Positions 1 through 5,518 of a stretch of DNA of 5,933 nt are shown piece after piece. The first letter of the stretch is position 1, and the number at the start of each line of letters is the position of its first letter. This DNA comes from an uncultured Selenomonadales bacterium (GTDB lineage Bacteria; Bacillota; Negativicutes; Selenomonadales; Selenomonadaceae). The position numbers and the translations under genes are program-made. A model generated the notes under the pieces. The model ran no database searches. It was not told the origin of the DNA and worked only from the letters and a program-made list of their open reading frames with translations. The stretch lies in NCBI GenBank assembly GCA_946403735.1, contig CAMJAZ010000122.1, forward strand, positions 1 through 5,933, in the 5' to 3' direction.

Positions 1-27
1 GAAAAAGTAGTTTATTAAAAAATTTTA
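1..27 (+). repeat. 3' part of the dispersed hairpin repeat (partial third copy)
   Basis: The first bases, GAAAAAGTAGTTTATTAAAA and the following AATTTTA, match the right arm and A/T tail of the hairpin elements at 3053-3239 and 5519-5633. The differences are one extra A in the A-run and a small indel in the tail. The left arm lies outside the window. Similarity stops after about base 27, so the TTATTCAACA-type end of the other copies is missing or diverged. As with the other copies, it sits just upstream of a + strand gene. Confidence 0.55.
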
Positions 28-83
28 TAAAATTTAATTTTACAAACAGTCCCTATTCTCTAAATTGGAGGTTACTATTTAGT

Positions 84-1166
84 ATGGCAAAAATTAATTC
101 GCGAATATCCCTTTTAAATTCAGCGACTAATGAAAATAAAATTGACTTCGATAAATTACAACCACTTGACAATGACGAACTTTCATCATGGTGGCGAATG
201 GTACCAGGTGCACGACGTTTTACAAATACTACTGCTGATGCCGTCGATAAACATTGCGCCGCCGCCGCGCATTTACCAAAAGTTGACTTTGAAGGTTTTG
301 TACAAATGCTCGTTTATAAAATTTCACGGCGTCACGTTTCATTGAACGTAGAAATTTTTGAGTACGACGAAAAAGGCGACGCTGAAGACTTTGTAACTGC
401 GTTGACTGAAAAATTTGCGTCAAATTTCCTGCGCGACTTCACGAAAGATTCACCGCTTGAAGATTTGGCGGCACAAAATACTTTCGGTGGCTACGCGGTT
501 ATCGTCAAGCTTAAACGCAAAGTCAACTGGCTAACATCGGCAGTTGTTGACTTCAATAAAAATTCCGCAAACTCGACTGGCTCAATAATTTTCGTGACTT
601 GTGAAGATAATCCACCGCCAAGTTTGACGCGCCTTTCAGATTATCTCACGCCGTACGACGTACAATTTTTTGCAATAAATTTGCTAGAAAATTCCAAGCT
701 CACGACACAGGAAAAACTTTATACGTCAACGCTTGCGGCAAAACTTTCTGGACAATCAGCGATACTTGCAAAAAATTTAGCGACGGTTGAACTTTTTACA
801 GACGGCATTGACTTTGTGAAAAAAATTGTCCCGAACTTCGACAACAGAATTTTTTCCCGCGCAGTTTGGGAATGTCAAGCACAATTTCTACTGCCAACGC
901 TTGAACAATTACGCGGTCAATTCATTGAAAAAAATTTTTCGCGTCTCAAACATATTCTGCCCGTTAAAGATGAATTTGGAAAAGTTTTAAATGATCCTTG
1001 GGATATGGAACTGCGACACTTGCACTTTTACGGCGGCAATCACTTTTTATTTAACCCCGCAGATTGGGAACTTTTAGAATTGGCGTACCACGCGAGAAAT
1101 GACCTTTCGCATTTAACTACGATTGACTTGCAACGGCTACAAAAACTTTTTACTTTCGCCGATTAA
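84..1166 (+). CDS. Uncharacterised 360-aa protein with a C-terminal HEPN-like R-N-x3-H motif
   Basis: The ATG at 84 follows GGAGG at 67-71, 12 nt away, which is slightly long but the only good start. I do not recognise a named gene. Visible marks are a WWRMVPGARRF segment (residues 36-46), a hydrophobic strand followed by CEDNPPP (168-179) that resembles a Walker B strand, and an aromatic block VWECQAQFLLPTLEQLRGQF (261-280). Near the C-terminus is R338-N339-D-L-S-H343 on a predicted helix. R-[N/D/H]-x(3-5)-H is the catalytic signature of HEPN ribonuclease domains. There is no Walker A (GxxxxGK[ST]), so an ATPase role is not supported. There is no signal peptide or membrane segment, so it is probably cytoplasmic. 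From memory, similar VPGxxxF ... ARNxLAH proteins occur as hypotheticals in Bacillota; this is unverified. It has its own upstream repeat and is separated by 84 nt and a promoter from tsaE, so it is probably a single-gene unit. Base and codon use match its neighbours. The coding call is firm; the function is unknown. Confidence 0.85.
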   Translation: MAKINSRISLLNSATNENKIDFDKLQPLDNDELSSWWRMVPGARRFTNTTADAVDKHCAAAAHLPKVDFEGFVQMLVYKISRRHVSLNVEIFEYDEKGDAEDFVTALTEKFASNFLRDFTKDSPLEDLAAQNTFGGYAVIVKLKRKVNWLTSAVVDFNKNSANSTGSIIFVTCEDNPPPSLTRLSDYLTPYDVQFFAINLLENSKLTTQEKLYTSTLAAKLSGQSAILAKNLATVELFTDGIDFVKKIVPNFDNRIFSRAVWECQAQFLLPTLEQLRGQFIEKNFSRLKHILPVKDEFGKVLNDPWDMELRHLHFYGGNHFLFNPADWELLELAYHARNDLSHLTTIDLQRLQKLFTFAD

Positions 1167-1192
1167 AAAATTTTCGCGCTTATAAATGGCTT

Positions 1193-1219
1193 TTAACTTT
1201 TTGTGGAATGTGATATAGT
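1193..1219 (+). promoter_or_regulatory. Extended -10 promoter of the tsaE unit
   Basis: TG-A-TATAGT at 1211-1219 is an extended -10 element with 5 of 6 matches to TATAAT. A weak -35, TTAACT (1193-1198, 4 of 6 matches to TTGACA), lies at a 15-bp spacing; TTTTAA at 1191-1196 would give 17 bp. Transcription would begin near 1226, leaving a leader of about 25 nt that contains the ribosome binding site of tsaE. The promoter lies between the stop of the upstream gene and the ATG at 1251. Confidence 0.6.
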
Positions 1220-1250
1220 ATGCAAAATTTTTGATGAAGGAAAGGCGAAA

Positions 1251-1733
1251 ATGTTTACTCATATAACACAGTCCCCATACGGGACGGTAAAATTGGCGGA
1301 GAAAGTTGCTAAACGAGTTCGTGAAGGCACGGTTATTTGTCTTGAAGGCGATTTAGGCGTTGGAAAAACTCTTTTCGTGCAAAGTATGGCTAGAACGTTG
1401 GGCGTACAAGGTGAAGTTACCAGCCCGACTTTCAATTTGATGAATATTTATGAAGGATTTTGTCCGATTGTTCACTTTGACTTGTACCGCATTGAAAATG
1501 AAGATGAACTGGAAGATATTGGCTTTTATGAATACACAGATTTTCCTGAAGGAATTGTTTTTATTGAGTGGGCAAAAAAATTTCCTGACGCATTGCCAGA
1601 AAATTATGTGCTGATTGAAATTGAACGGCTTAAAGATGCTAAAAATTTGCGACGAATAAATTTTTCTTGCGTCGGTGAGGAACACGAAGATTTTATAAAT
1701 GAATTGGGCGATTTCGTTAGCAAAGATGATTGA
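1251..1733 (+). CDS. tsaE: tRNA threonylcarbamoyladenosine biosynthesis ATPase TsaE
   Basis: TsaE is the ATPase that works with TsaB and TsaD to transfer threonylcarbamoyl to A37 of ANN-decoding tRNAs, forming t6A in the cytoplasm. The 160-aa product has the family's landmarks in order: Walker A GDLGVGKT (33-40), VTSPTF (56-61), HFDLYR (75-80), ELEDIGFYEY (86-95) and IEWA (105-108). This is the usual family length. The frame stays open upstream to a GTG at 1203, but that start would overlap the -10 element. The ATG at 1251 is preceded by AAGGAAAGG (1237-1245), and translation from it gives the normal TsaE N-terminus, so I choose 1251. tsaB, rimI and tsaD, frequent partners downstream, are absent; the next gene is a phosphoesterase 23 nt on, probably co-transcribed. 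The last 20 or so residues are acidic and extend past the conserved core. Confidence 0.96.
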   Translation: MFTHITQSPYGTVKLAEKVAKRVREGTVICLEGDLGVGKTLFVQSMARTLGVQGEVTSPTFNLMNIYEGFCPIVHFDLYRIENEDELEDIGFYEYTDFPEGIVFIEWAKKFPDALPENYVLIEIERLKDAKNLRRINFSCVGEEHEDFINELGDFVSKDD

Positions 1734-1743
1734 ATTTAGTTTA

Positions 1744-1750
1744 TAGGAGA
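1744..1750 (+). promoter_or_regulatory. Ribosome binding site that fixes a TTG start at 1757
   Basis: TAGGAGA lies 6 nt before TTG 1757. The frame is open back to a TTG at 1730 that overlaps the tsaE stop codon, but the sequence before 1730 (GCAAAGATGA) has no comparable site, and starting there would place the ribosome binding site inside the gene. The 1757 start also puts the twin-arginine signal at residues 2-8. Confidence 0.8.
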
Positions 1751-1756
1751 AAAATT

Positions 1757-3010
1757 TTGAGCCGTCGATTATTCATAAAAATTTTGTTGAGCTTAGGGCT
1801 TGGCGCGTACTTTCCAAAATTGGCAGAGGCGGCACGTTATGAAAAGTTGCATGAACCGCATGACGGCTATAAACCGCTACGTCAAGTAAAATTTTTGCGG
1901 CAAATCGTCACGAAAGATTCACGTACTTCCCGCGTTATAATGTGGCAGTCTGACGAAGAATTGAACGGCGTACAAATCGAATATCAACTCATTGGCGACG
2001 GCGCTAAATTCTGCGCGGCAACCGTTGAAATTTTTCAGCAGGACGACGCGACGATTTACATTTACACTTGCACGTTGGAAAATCTCAAGCCCGAAAGTTT
2101 GTACCGTTTCAGAATCATTTATGAAGACGCGGCGACGAGTTGGCAAAATTTGCGTACCGCTGGCTATGGAAATTTTCAAATGTTAATCTTCAGCGATTCG
2201 CAATGCATCAACTACGACGTGTGGCAGAAAGTTGCTGACAATGCGGCGAAAAAATATCCTGACGCGGAACTTTTCACGGTCATAGGCGATTTAGTCGACA
2301 ATGGGCAGGCGGCGTACCAATGGCGGGCGTGGTATCTTGCCGCCGCTTTTGTTTTGTCTGAAAGAATTTTCGCGCCAGTTATGGGCAATCACGAATGCTA
2401 TAATTTGGATTGGCTGAACTACTTGCCCGTCGATTATCTCCACCAATTTAATTTGCCGTCGAATGGCGTTAAAAATTTCGGCGGTTATTTTTATTCCTTT
2501 GACTACGGCGCGGCGCATTTTTTCGTACTTAACACGCAATTTTTGGAACTTGAAATGTTTACAAAAAATTTGCAGGACGAACAAAATTACTGGCTACGGC
2601 GTGATGCGGCAAATACTAATCGGCGTTGGAAAATTGTTTTAATGCACAAAGATATTTACGACTACACGACGGATAATTTTAATGACATTGCAGAAAATTT
2701 TATGCCACTTTTTGATGAACTGGAAATTGACGTGGTTTTCACTGGGCATTTGCACACGTACAGAAATCGTGGAAAAATTTTTCAGCAAAAAAAATCTGCG
2801 CGGGGAACTTTGTACATTCTCTGCGGCAGGTCGGGCGATCAAAAGTATGTTGAAAGAAATTCAGCGATTGATGACGTGACAGCGTCGAATCTTAATACCG
2901 AGCCTGAATCATACATTACACTTGACGTTAGCGCGAAAAGTTTAGCGTTGACTTGCCAGACTGTTGACGGCGAAGTTTTAGATAAATTTATTTTAACTAG
3001 GTGGAGTTGA
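1757..3010 (+). CDS. Tat-exported calcineurin-like / purple-acid-phosphatase-like metallophosphoesterase
   Basis: This is a predicted exported dinuclear-metal phosphoesterase of 417 aa; its substrate is unknown. The N-terminus SRRLFIK (2-8) fits the twin-arginine consensus, followed by a short hydrophobic stretch and a probable signal-peptidase site after A23-E-A25. Residues about 42-135 look like the beta-sandwich (Fn3-like) domain that precedes the catalytic domain of purple acid phosphatases. The metallophosphoesterase motifs follow: SDSQ (D147), GDLVDNG (177-183), GNHE (210-213), LMHKD (H297) and GHLHTYR (330-336). Q149 stands where many family members have the histidine of D-x-H, a variant I believe is common in the PAP-like branch. 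Start choice rests on the ribosome binding site at 1744-1750. It follows tsaE by 23 nt, so they are probably one operon with no obvious functional link. There is no clear terminator downstream; the structured repeat at 3053-3239 may serve. Confidence 0.92.
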   Translation: MSRRLFIKILLSLGLGAYFPKLAEAARYEKLHEPHDGYKPLRQVKFLRQIVTKDSRTSRVIMWQSDEELNGVQIEYQLIGDGAKFCAATVEIFQQDDATIYIYTCTLENLKPESLYRFRIIYEDAATSWQNLRTAGYGNFQMLIFSDSQCINYDVWQKVADNAAKKYPDAELFTVIGDLVDNGQAAYQWRAWYLAAAFVLSERIFAPVMGNHECYNLDWLNYLPVDYLHQFNLPSNGVKNFGGYFYSFDYGAAHFFVLNTQFLELEMFTKNLQDEQNYWLRRDAANTNRRWKIVLMHKDIYDYTTDNFNDIAENFMPLFDELEIDVVFTGHLHTYRNRGKIFQQKKSARGTLYILCGRSGDQKYVERNSAIDDVTASNLNTEPESYITLDVSAKSLALTCQTVDGEVLDKFILTRWS

Positions 3011-3052
3011 ATAAATAATGTTAAAAATTTCAAGCTAAAAAATGTGGTAACC

Positions 3053-3239
3053 AGCGGCATTTCCAAGCGCCTGCTGTAACGTTGGATTATTAGCACAAAT
3101 GGACGCGATGAAATGTTGAATTACTTTAACGCTGAACGCGAGGCGCACAAATGCCGCAATGTTTTCTTTTGCTACTTTTCTTTTGCGCCAAAAGAAAAGT
3201 AGTTTATTTAAAAAATTTTAATTATTCAACACGACCTAA
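3053..3239 (+). repeat. Dispersed structured intergenic repeat, long copy
   Basis: This element fills most of the 3011-3349 gap. It matches 5519-5633 at both ends: AGCGGCATTTCC near the left end, then about 55 nt from GCCGCAATG (3153) to GTAGTTTAT with one difference, then TTAATTATTCAACA and CCTAA. It contains two nested inverted pairs, GCGGCATTT (3054-3062) with AAATGCCGC (3149-3157) and GCGCCT (3067-3072) with AGGCGC (3141-3146). These would close a loop of roughly 70 nt that the short copy lacks. A strong hairpin follows at 3172-3202. I see no open reading frame. The rest of the gap (3240-3334) shows no promoter or RNA gene I can support. Confidence 0.8.
3172..3202 (+). other. Perfect 14-bp hairpin within the repeat, possible terminator or processing site
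   Basis: CTACTTTTCTTTTG (3172-3185) and CAAAAGAAAAGTAG (3189-3202) are perfect reverse complements around a CGC loop. The 3' flank is TTTATTT, only a weak U-tract. The hairpin lies 160 nt after the phosphoesterase stop, so it could end that transcript, but the A/U-rich stem makes it a less typical intrinsic terminator than the one at 5402-5450. Confidence 0.75.
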
Positions 3240-3349
3240 ATAGTAACATGTCATTCAAACTAAAAATTTTCTTAAATGCAGGAAAAAAATTTAATGTGTC
3301 GAAAGTTCAAGCGTTAAAGAAATGACTTTCTGCAGTGAGGCGTTAAGAG

Positions 3350-4294
3350 TTGGCATTCTTTTTGATAGTGCCGAGCGTTATAATCGTTAGCATAATTTTA
3401 ATTCATGGCGTCGCCAGCTATATGGGCGTGAAGATCAGCTACGGAGCGTTGTTCGTATGTGCGGCGTTATCATTCGTAGCACTTTTTGGCGCGATAGAAC
3501 TTTCGCCCAATCCCGACAAATTTTTCTTCGTACATTTAGGCGCAATAATTTTACCAGCGGCATTAATCGTCACGGCTTTAAACTACTTTTTAATTGTACG
3601 TGACAAAGACAAAGAGGCTGACTTTACCGAAGAAGTTCGGCGAGTTTATGCTCAACAGTCCAACGGTGAAATTTATTCCAGCGAAATTGCAAAGGAACGT
3701 TTGAAAAATGTTTCCGCGCATGTTGATAAAAATTCTACCGCCGATAAAAATTCTAAGGCTGAAAAAATTTCGGACAACGACAAAACTTTCAACACTGATA
3801 AAAATTTGGACGATGAAATTTTTGAAACTGAAAAAAATTTTGACGGCGATAAAACTTTTGATGAAATTCTTGACGCTGAAAAAAGTTTATCCGTAGAATT
3901 TGACACGTTGGAAGATTTGTTGGAGTACGCGCAGGCTGAAAAAGTTCAAGGTCATATTACGGCGGCGATTGTTGCTTATCAAAAGGCGCTTGATGAATAT
4001 CGAAATGATGACTACGCGCCATTTATCGCAGTCGACCTTAGCGCAATGTACCGCGAACAGGCGGCGTACACGAAGGCGATTGAAGTTTATGAGGATGCGT
4101 TGACCTTGCCAGCCGTTAAAAAAAATTCCGCTGTTACGGCAGAGTTCAAAAAAAAGTTGGCGTACATTAAAACGGTTCAAGCAATTCTTTTTAAACACAA
4201 TGCCTTGTCAACGCCTTTCAGCAAAATTTCTAGGGAACATCTGCGCGAAATTGAATTTGAGTTCAAGGAAAATTCTAATACAGAAAATTCCTAA
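3350..4294 (+). CDS. Three-helix membrane protein with hexapeptide-repeat linker and C-terminal TPR domain
   Basis: I do not recognise a named family. The TTG start at 3350 follows GAGG (3337-3340) by 9 nt; the next in-frame ATG (residue 25) would remove the first membrane helix. Hydrophobic segments lie at about 3-24, 31-50 and 58-83. The third is followed by RDKDK, which places the 230-residue remainder in the cytoplasm. Residues 126-180 form a charged six-residue repeat, [D/E]-K-x-[S/F/L]-x-x, probably an extended linker. Two TPR-like helical pairs follow (about 188-218 and 222-252; AAIVAYQKALDEY and AAYTKAIEVYEDAL), then a helical tail. TPRs bind proteins, so this may be a membrane-anchored scaffold; partner unknown. 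The downstream PRC-barrel gene starts 53 nt after this stop with no terminator between, so the two are probably co-transcribed. It is preceded by a structured repeat and no promoter I can support. Confidence 0.85.
   Translation: MAFFLIVPSVIIVSIILIHGVASYMGVKISYGALFVCAALSFVALFGAIELSPNPDKFFFVHLGAIILPAALIVTALNYFLIVRDKDKEADFTEEVRRVYAQQSNGEIYSSEIAKERLKNVSAHVDKNSTADKNSKAEKISDNDKTFNTDKNLDDEIFETEKNFDGDKTFDEILDAEKSLSVEFDTLEDLLEYAQAEKVQGHITAAIVAYQKALDEYRNDDYAPFIAVDLSAMYREQAAYTKAIEVYEDALTLPAVKKNSAVTAEFKKKLAYIKTVQAILFKHNALSTPFSKISREHLREIEFEFKENSNTENS
3725..3889 (+). repeat. Degenerate 18-nt in-gene repeat encoding [D/E]-K-x-[S/F/L]-x-x
   Basis: From residue 126 the protein reads DKNSTA, DKNSKA, EKISDN, DKTFNT, DKNLDD, EIFET (one residue short), EKNFDG, DKTFDE, and after four more residues EKSL. 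The DNA units begin GATAAAAATT or a close variant and repeat every 18 nt. The first two units differ mainly in their last six bases, which suggests recent duplication; later units are more diverged. Copy number may vary between strains. Confidence 0.8.
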
Positions 4295-4327
4295 AGGCTA
4301 AAAGCCAATTCCTAAAAGCTACAAGCT
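4286..4327 (+). repeat. Two tandem 21-nt repeats, each with a small hairpin, spanning the TPR gene stop
   Basis: Units at 4286-4306 and 4307-4327 agree at 18 of 21 positions. Each begins AATTCCTAAA and ends in a 4-bp hairpin: GGCT-AAA-AGCC in the first (4296-4306) and AGCT-ACA-AGCT in the second (4317-4327). Two of the three differences are the paired outer bases (G-C becomes A-T), so pairing is kept. The first unit supplies the last two codons and the TAA stop of the upstream gene; the second ends 5 nt before the ribosome binding site of the next gene. Confidence 0.75.
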
Positions 4328-4332
4328 ATCAC

Positions 4333-4339
4333 AGGAGGT
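4333..4339 (+). promoter_or_regulatory. Consensus ribosome binding site of the PRC-barrel gene
   Basis: AGGAGGT is a full match to the anti-Shine-Dalgarno. It leaves 8 nt to ATG 4348 and 5 nt to an adjacent in-frame TTG (4345), so ATG 4348 is the better start. It is the strongest ribosome binding site in the window, suggesting high expression. Confidence 0.85.
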
Positions 4340-4347
4340 AATAATTG

Positions 4348-5370
4348 ATGAAAAAAAGTGTGGAAATTCTCGGTTTGCCCGTCATCAGCATAACTGAAGG
4401 GCGCGAATTGGGAATAAGCAAGGGACTTTTGATAGACGCTAAAAACAGAGTTGTTGCGGCTATCACAATCGAAGATGATGAATGGTATCGTGGCGTTAAA
4501 CTCATTCCCTACGAAGCGGTTATAGCTATCGGCGTCGACGCAATGACAATTACTCACAGCGAAAATATTTTGACGCTTGATGAAGCTGGCGACTATGAAA
4601 CGTTGCTTGATGAAAATATTCGCATTATCGGAACGAAAGTTTTCACGAAAAGCGGTGTCATTCAAGGTAAAGTTTCCGAAATTTCCATTGCGGAAGATGG
4701 CAAAATTGAACTTTGCGAAATCACGGATAATACTGGTGCTGTTGGCGAAATTCCTTCAGATAAAATTTCAATCTTCGGCAAACTCGTCACTGTCATTGAG
4801 ACAGAGGCTGAAAAAAAAACTAAATTTATAGACACGCCGTCTGCAGATGAATCTGATTTACCTGCAAATGACATTGGCGAATCTGACGAAGAATCTGCAG
4901 TTCACGCTGAAGTTGAAGGTATTACGCCTATTGAAGATGAAGAATCAGTAGAAGATGACGTGACGGAAATTTCTAGCGATGAATCAGAAGTTGAAGATAC
5001 TGAAGTTGCTGAAAATGCACCGATTGAAATTGAGGCGTCTGCGGCAGATGAAGAATCTGTAAAAAATACGCCTAAAGTTACTCAACAAGCTGAAGCGTTG
5101 AAAGCTGCTTTACGTCGTGCACAGGCTAATCAAAAAGGCGCTAAAGGTTCTCAACCTAATCGTCAAAATCCACAAGGTAAAAAGCCTGCTGGTGATAAAG
5201 TTGATGATAGACGCCGTACCATGCTGTTGGGCAAAAAAGCTACGCGGAAAATCACTGCTGATAATGGCGACGTAATTGTTGAGGAAGGCGCGGAAATTAC
5301 AGAGGAAGTTTTGCAGAAAGCTAAGCTTGCCAACAAATACATTGAACTTTCCATGAACTATACGCCTTGA
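4348..5370 (+). CDS. Two-PRC-barrel protein with acidic linker and conserved C-terminal motif
   Basis: The 340-aa product has no signal peptide or membrane segment. Residues about 3-75 and 90-152 are PRC-barrel-like beta domains: KSVEILGLPVISITEGRELG opens the first, and the second begins IRIIGTKVFTKSGVIQGKV. PRC barrels occur in photosynthetic reaction centre H subunits, RimM and small sporulation or envelope proteins, and generally mediate protein or RNA contacts. Next comes a strongly acidic linker (about 163-240) with DEES repeated at 180, 197 and 234, then a basic, glutamine- and glycine-rich stretch (245-290, ending DRRR). A compact C-terminal module, GKKATRKITADNGDVIVEEG (295-314) followed by ITEEVLQKAKL, resembles small beta-hairpin-plus-helix modules that I recall from Negativicutes PRC proteins. 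Role unknown, but pairing with the membrane TPR gene suggests an envelope-associated complex. An A9 run sits exactly after the second barrel. The gene ends in an intrinsic terminator. Confidence 0.9.
   Translation: MKKSVEILGLPVISITEGRELGISKGLLIDAKNRVVAAITIEDDEWYRGVKLIPYEAVIAIGVDAMTITHSENILTLDEAGDYETLLDENIRIIGTKVFTKSGVIQGKVSEISIAEDGKIELCEITDNTGAVGEIPSDKISIFGKLVTVIETEAEKKTKFIDTPSADESDLPANDIGESDEESAVHAEVEGITPIEDEESVEDDVTEISSDESEVEDTEVAENAPIEIEASAADEESVKNTPKVTQQAEALKAALRRAQANQKGAKGSQPNRQNPQGKKPAGDKVDDRRRTMLLGKKATRKITADNGDVIVEEGAEITEEVLQKAKLANKYIELSMNYTP
4810..4823 (+). other. A9 slippery run with an immediate -1 frame stop
   Basis: The codons GAA AAA AAA ACT (4810-4821) contain an A-AAA-AAA heptamer in the correct phase for -1 slippage. 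Re-reading one base gives AAC then TAA (4821-4823). Slippage, or one extra A in the transcript, would therefore yield a product of 158 residues consisting only of the two PRC barrels. GAGG at 4804-4807 lies just upstream; I see no strong downstream hairpin. Slippage itself is inferred, not shown. Confidence 0.4.
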
Positions 5371-5401
5371 GATATTCAATTTTCGATAATAATTTAAAGA
5401 T

Positions 5402-5450
5402 GCCGTCTTATTGTGACTTCGGTTTACAACAAGGCGGCAAAATTTTTTTT
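5402..5450 (+). terminator. Intrinsic terminator with UUCG tetraloop after the PRC-barrel gene
   Basis: The arms 5402-5414 and 5426-5438 (GCCGTCTTATTGT and ACAACAAGGCGGC) pair over 13 positions with one G-U wobble and one A-C mismatch. The loop can close further as C-UUCG-G (5417-5422). AAAA and eight T follow (5443-5450). The hairpin begins 31 nt after the stop codon. It ends the TPR/PRC transcript and separates it from the cobalamin gene. Confidence 0.9.
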
Positions 5451-5487
5451 ATTAGGAATGCGGAATGGTTAATTAGGAATTAGGAAT
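5451..5487 (+). repeat. TTAGGAAT short repeat tract
   Basis: ATTAGGAAT occurs at 5451-5459, 5472-5480 and 5479-5487, the last two overlapping, and two are followed by GCG. The 8-mer is the reverse complement of the ATTCCTAA that opens each 21-nt unit at 4286-4327. The flanking bases to 5518 are A/T-rich with no gene or promoter I can support. Confidence 0.65.
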
Positions 5488-5518
5488 GCGTAATTCGTAA
5501 TGAAAAATAAAGGTAGCT

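Noticed and set aside
39..66. TTTACA plus TAAATT as a promoter for the first gene
   Set aside because: The spacing is acceptable but the -10 matches only 4 of 6 and would place the ribosome binding site within or just after the -10, leaving almost no leader.
1353..1685. Antisense reading frame opposite tsaE, and similar frames opposite other genes
   Set aside because: No plausible start signals or domains, and fully overlapped by well-supported + strand genes.
1730..1756. TTG at 1730 overlapping the tsaE stop as the phosphoesterase start
   Set aside because: No ribosome binding site precedes it, while TAGGAGA at 1744-1750 fits TTG 1757 and the Tat signal.
3301..3330. GAAAGT ... ACTTTC inverted pair upstream of the TPR gene
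   Set aside because: Only 6 bp with an 18-nt loop, expected by chance in such A/T-rich DNA.
3725..3889. CRISPR-like array
   Set aside because: The repeat is in frame, degenerate, without spacers, and encodes a regular hexapeptide.
4148..4168. A-AAA-AAG heptamer in the TPR gene as a programmed frameshift
   Set aside because: It would only remove about 40 residues of the tail after four extra codons; Lys-rich A/T-rich genes produce such heptamers by chance.
4345..4347. TTG immediately before ATG 4348 as start of the PRC-barrel gene
   Set aside because: ATG has better spacing from AGGAGGT and would add only one residue less; no reason to prefer TTG.
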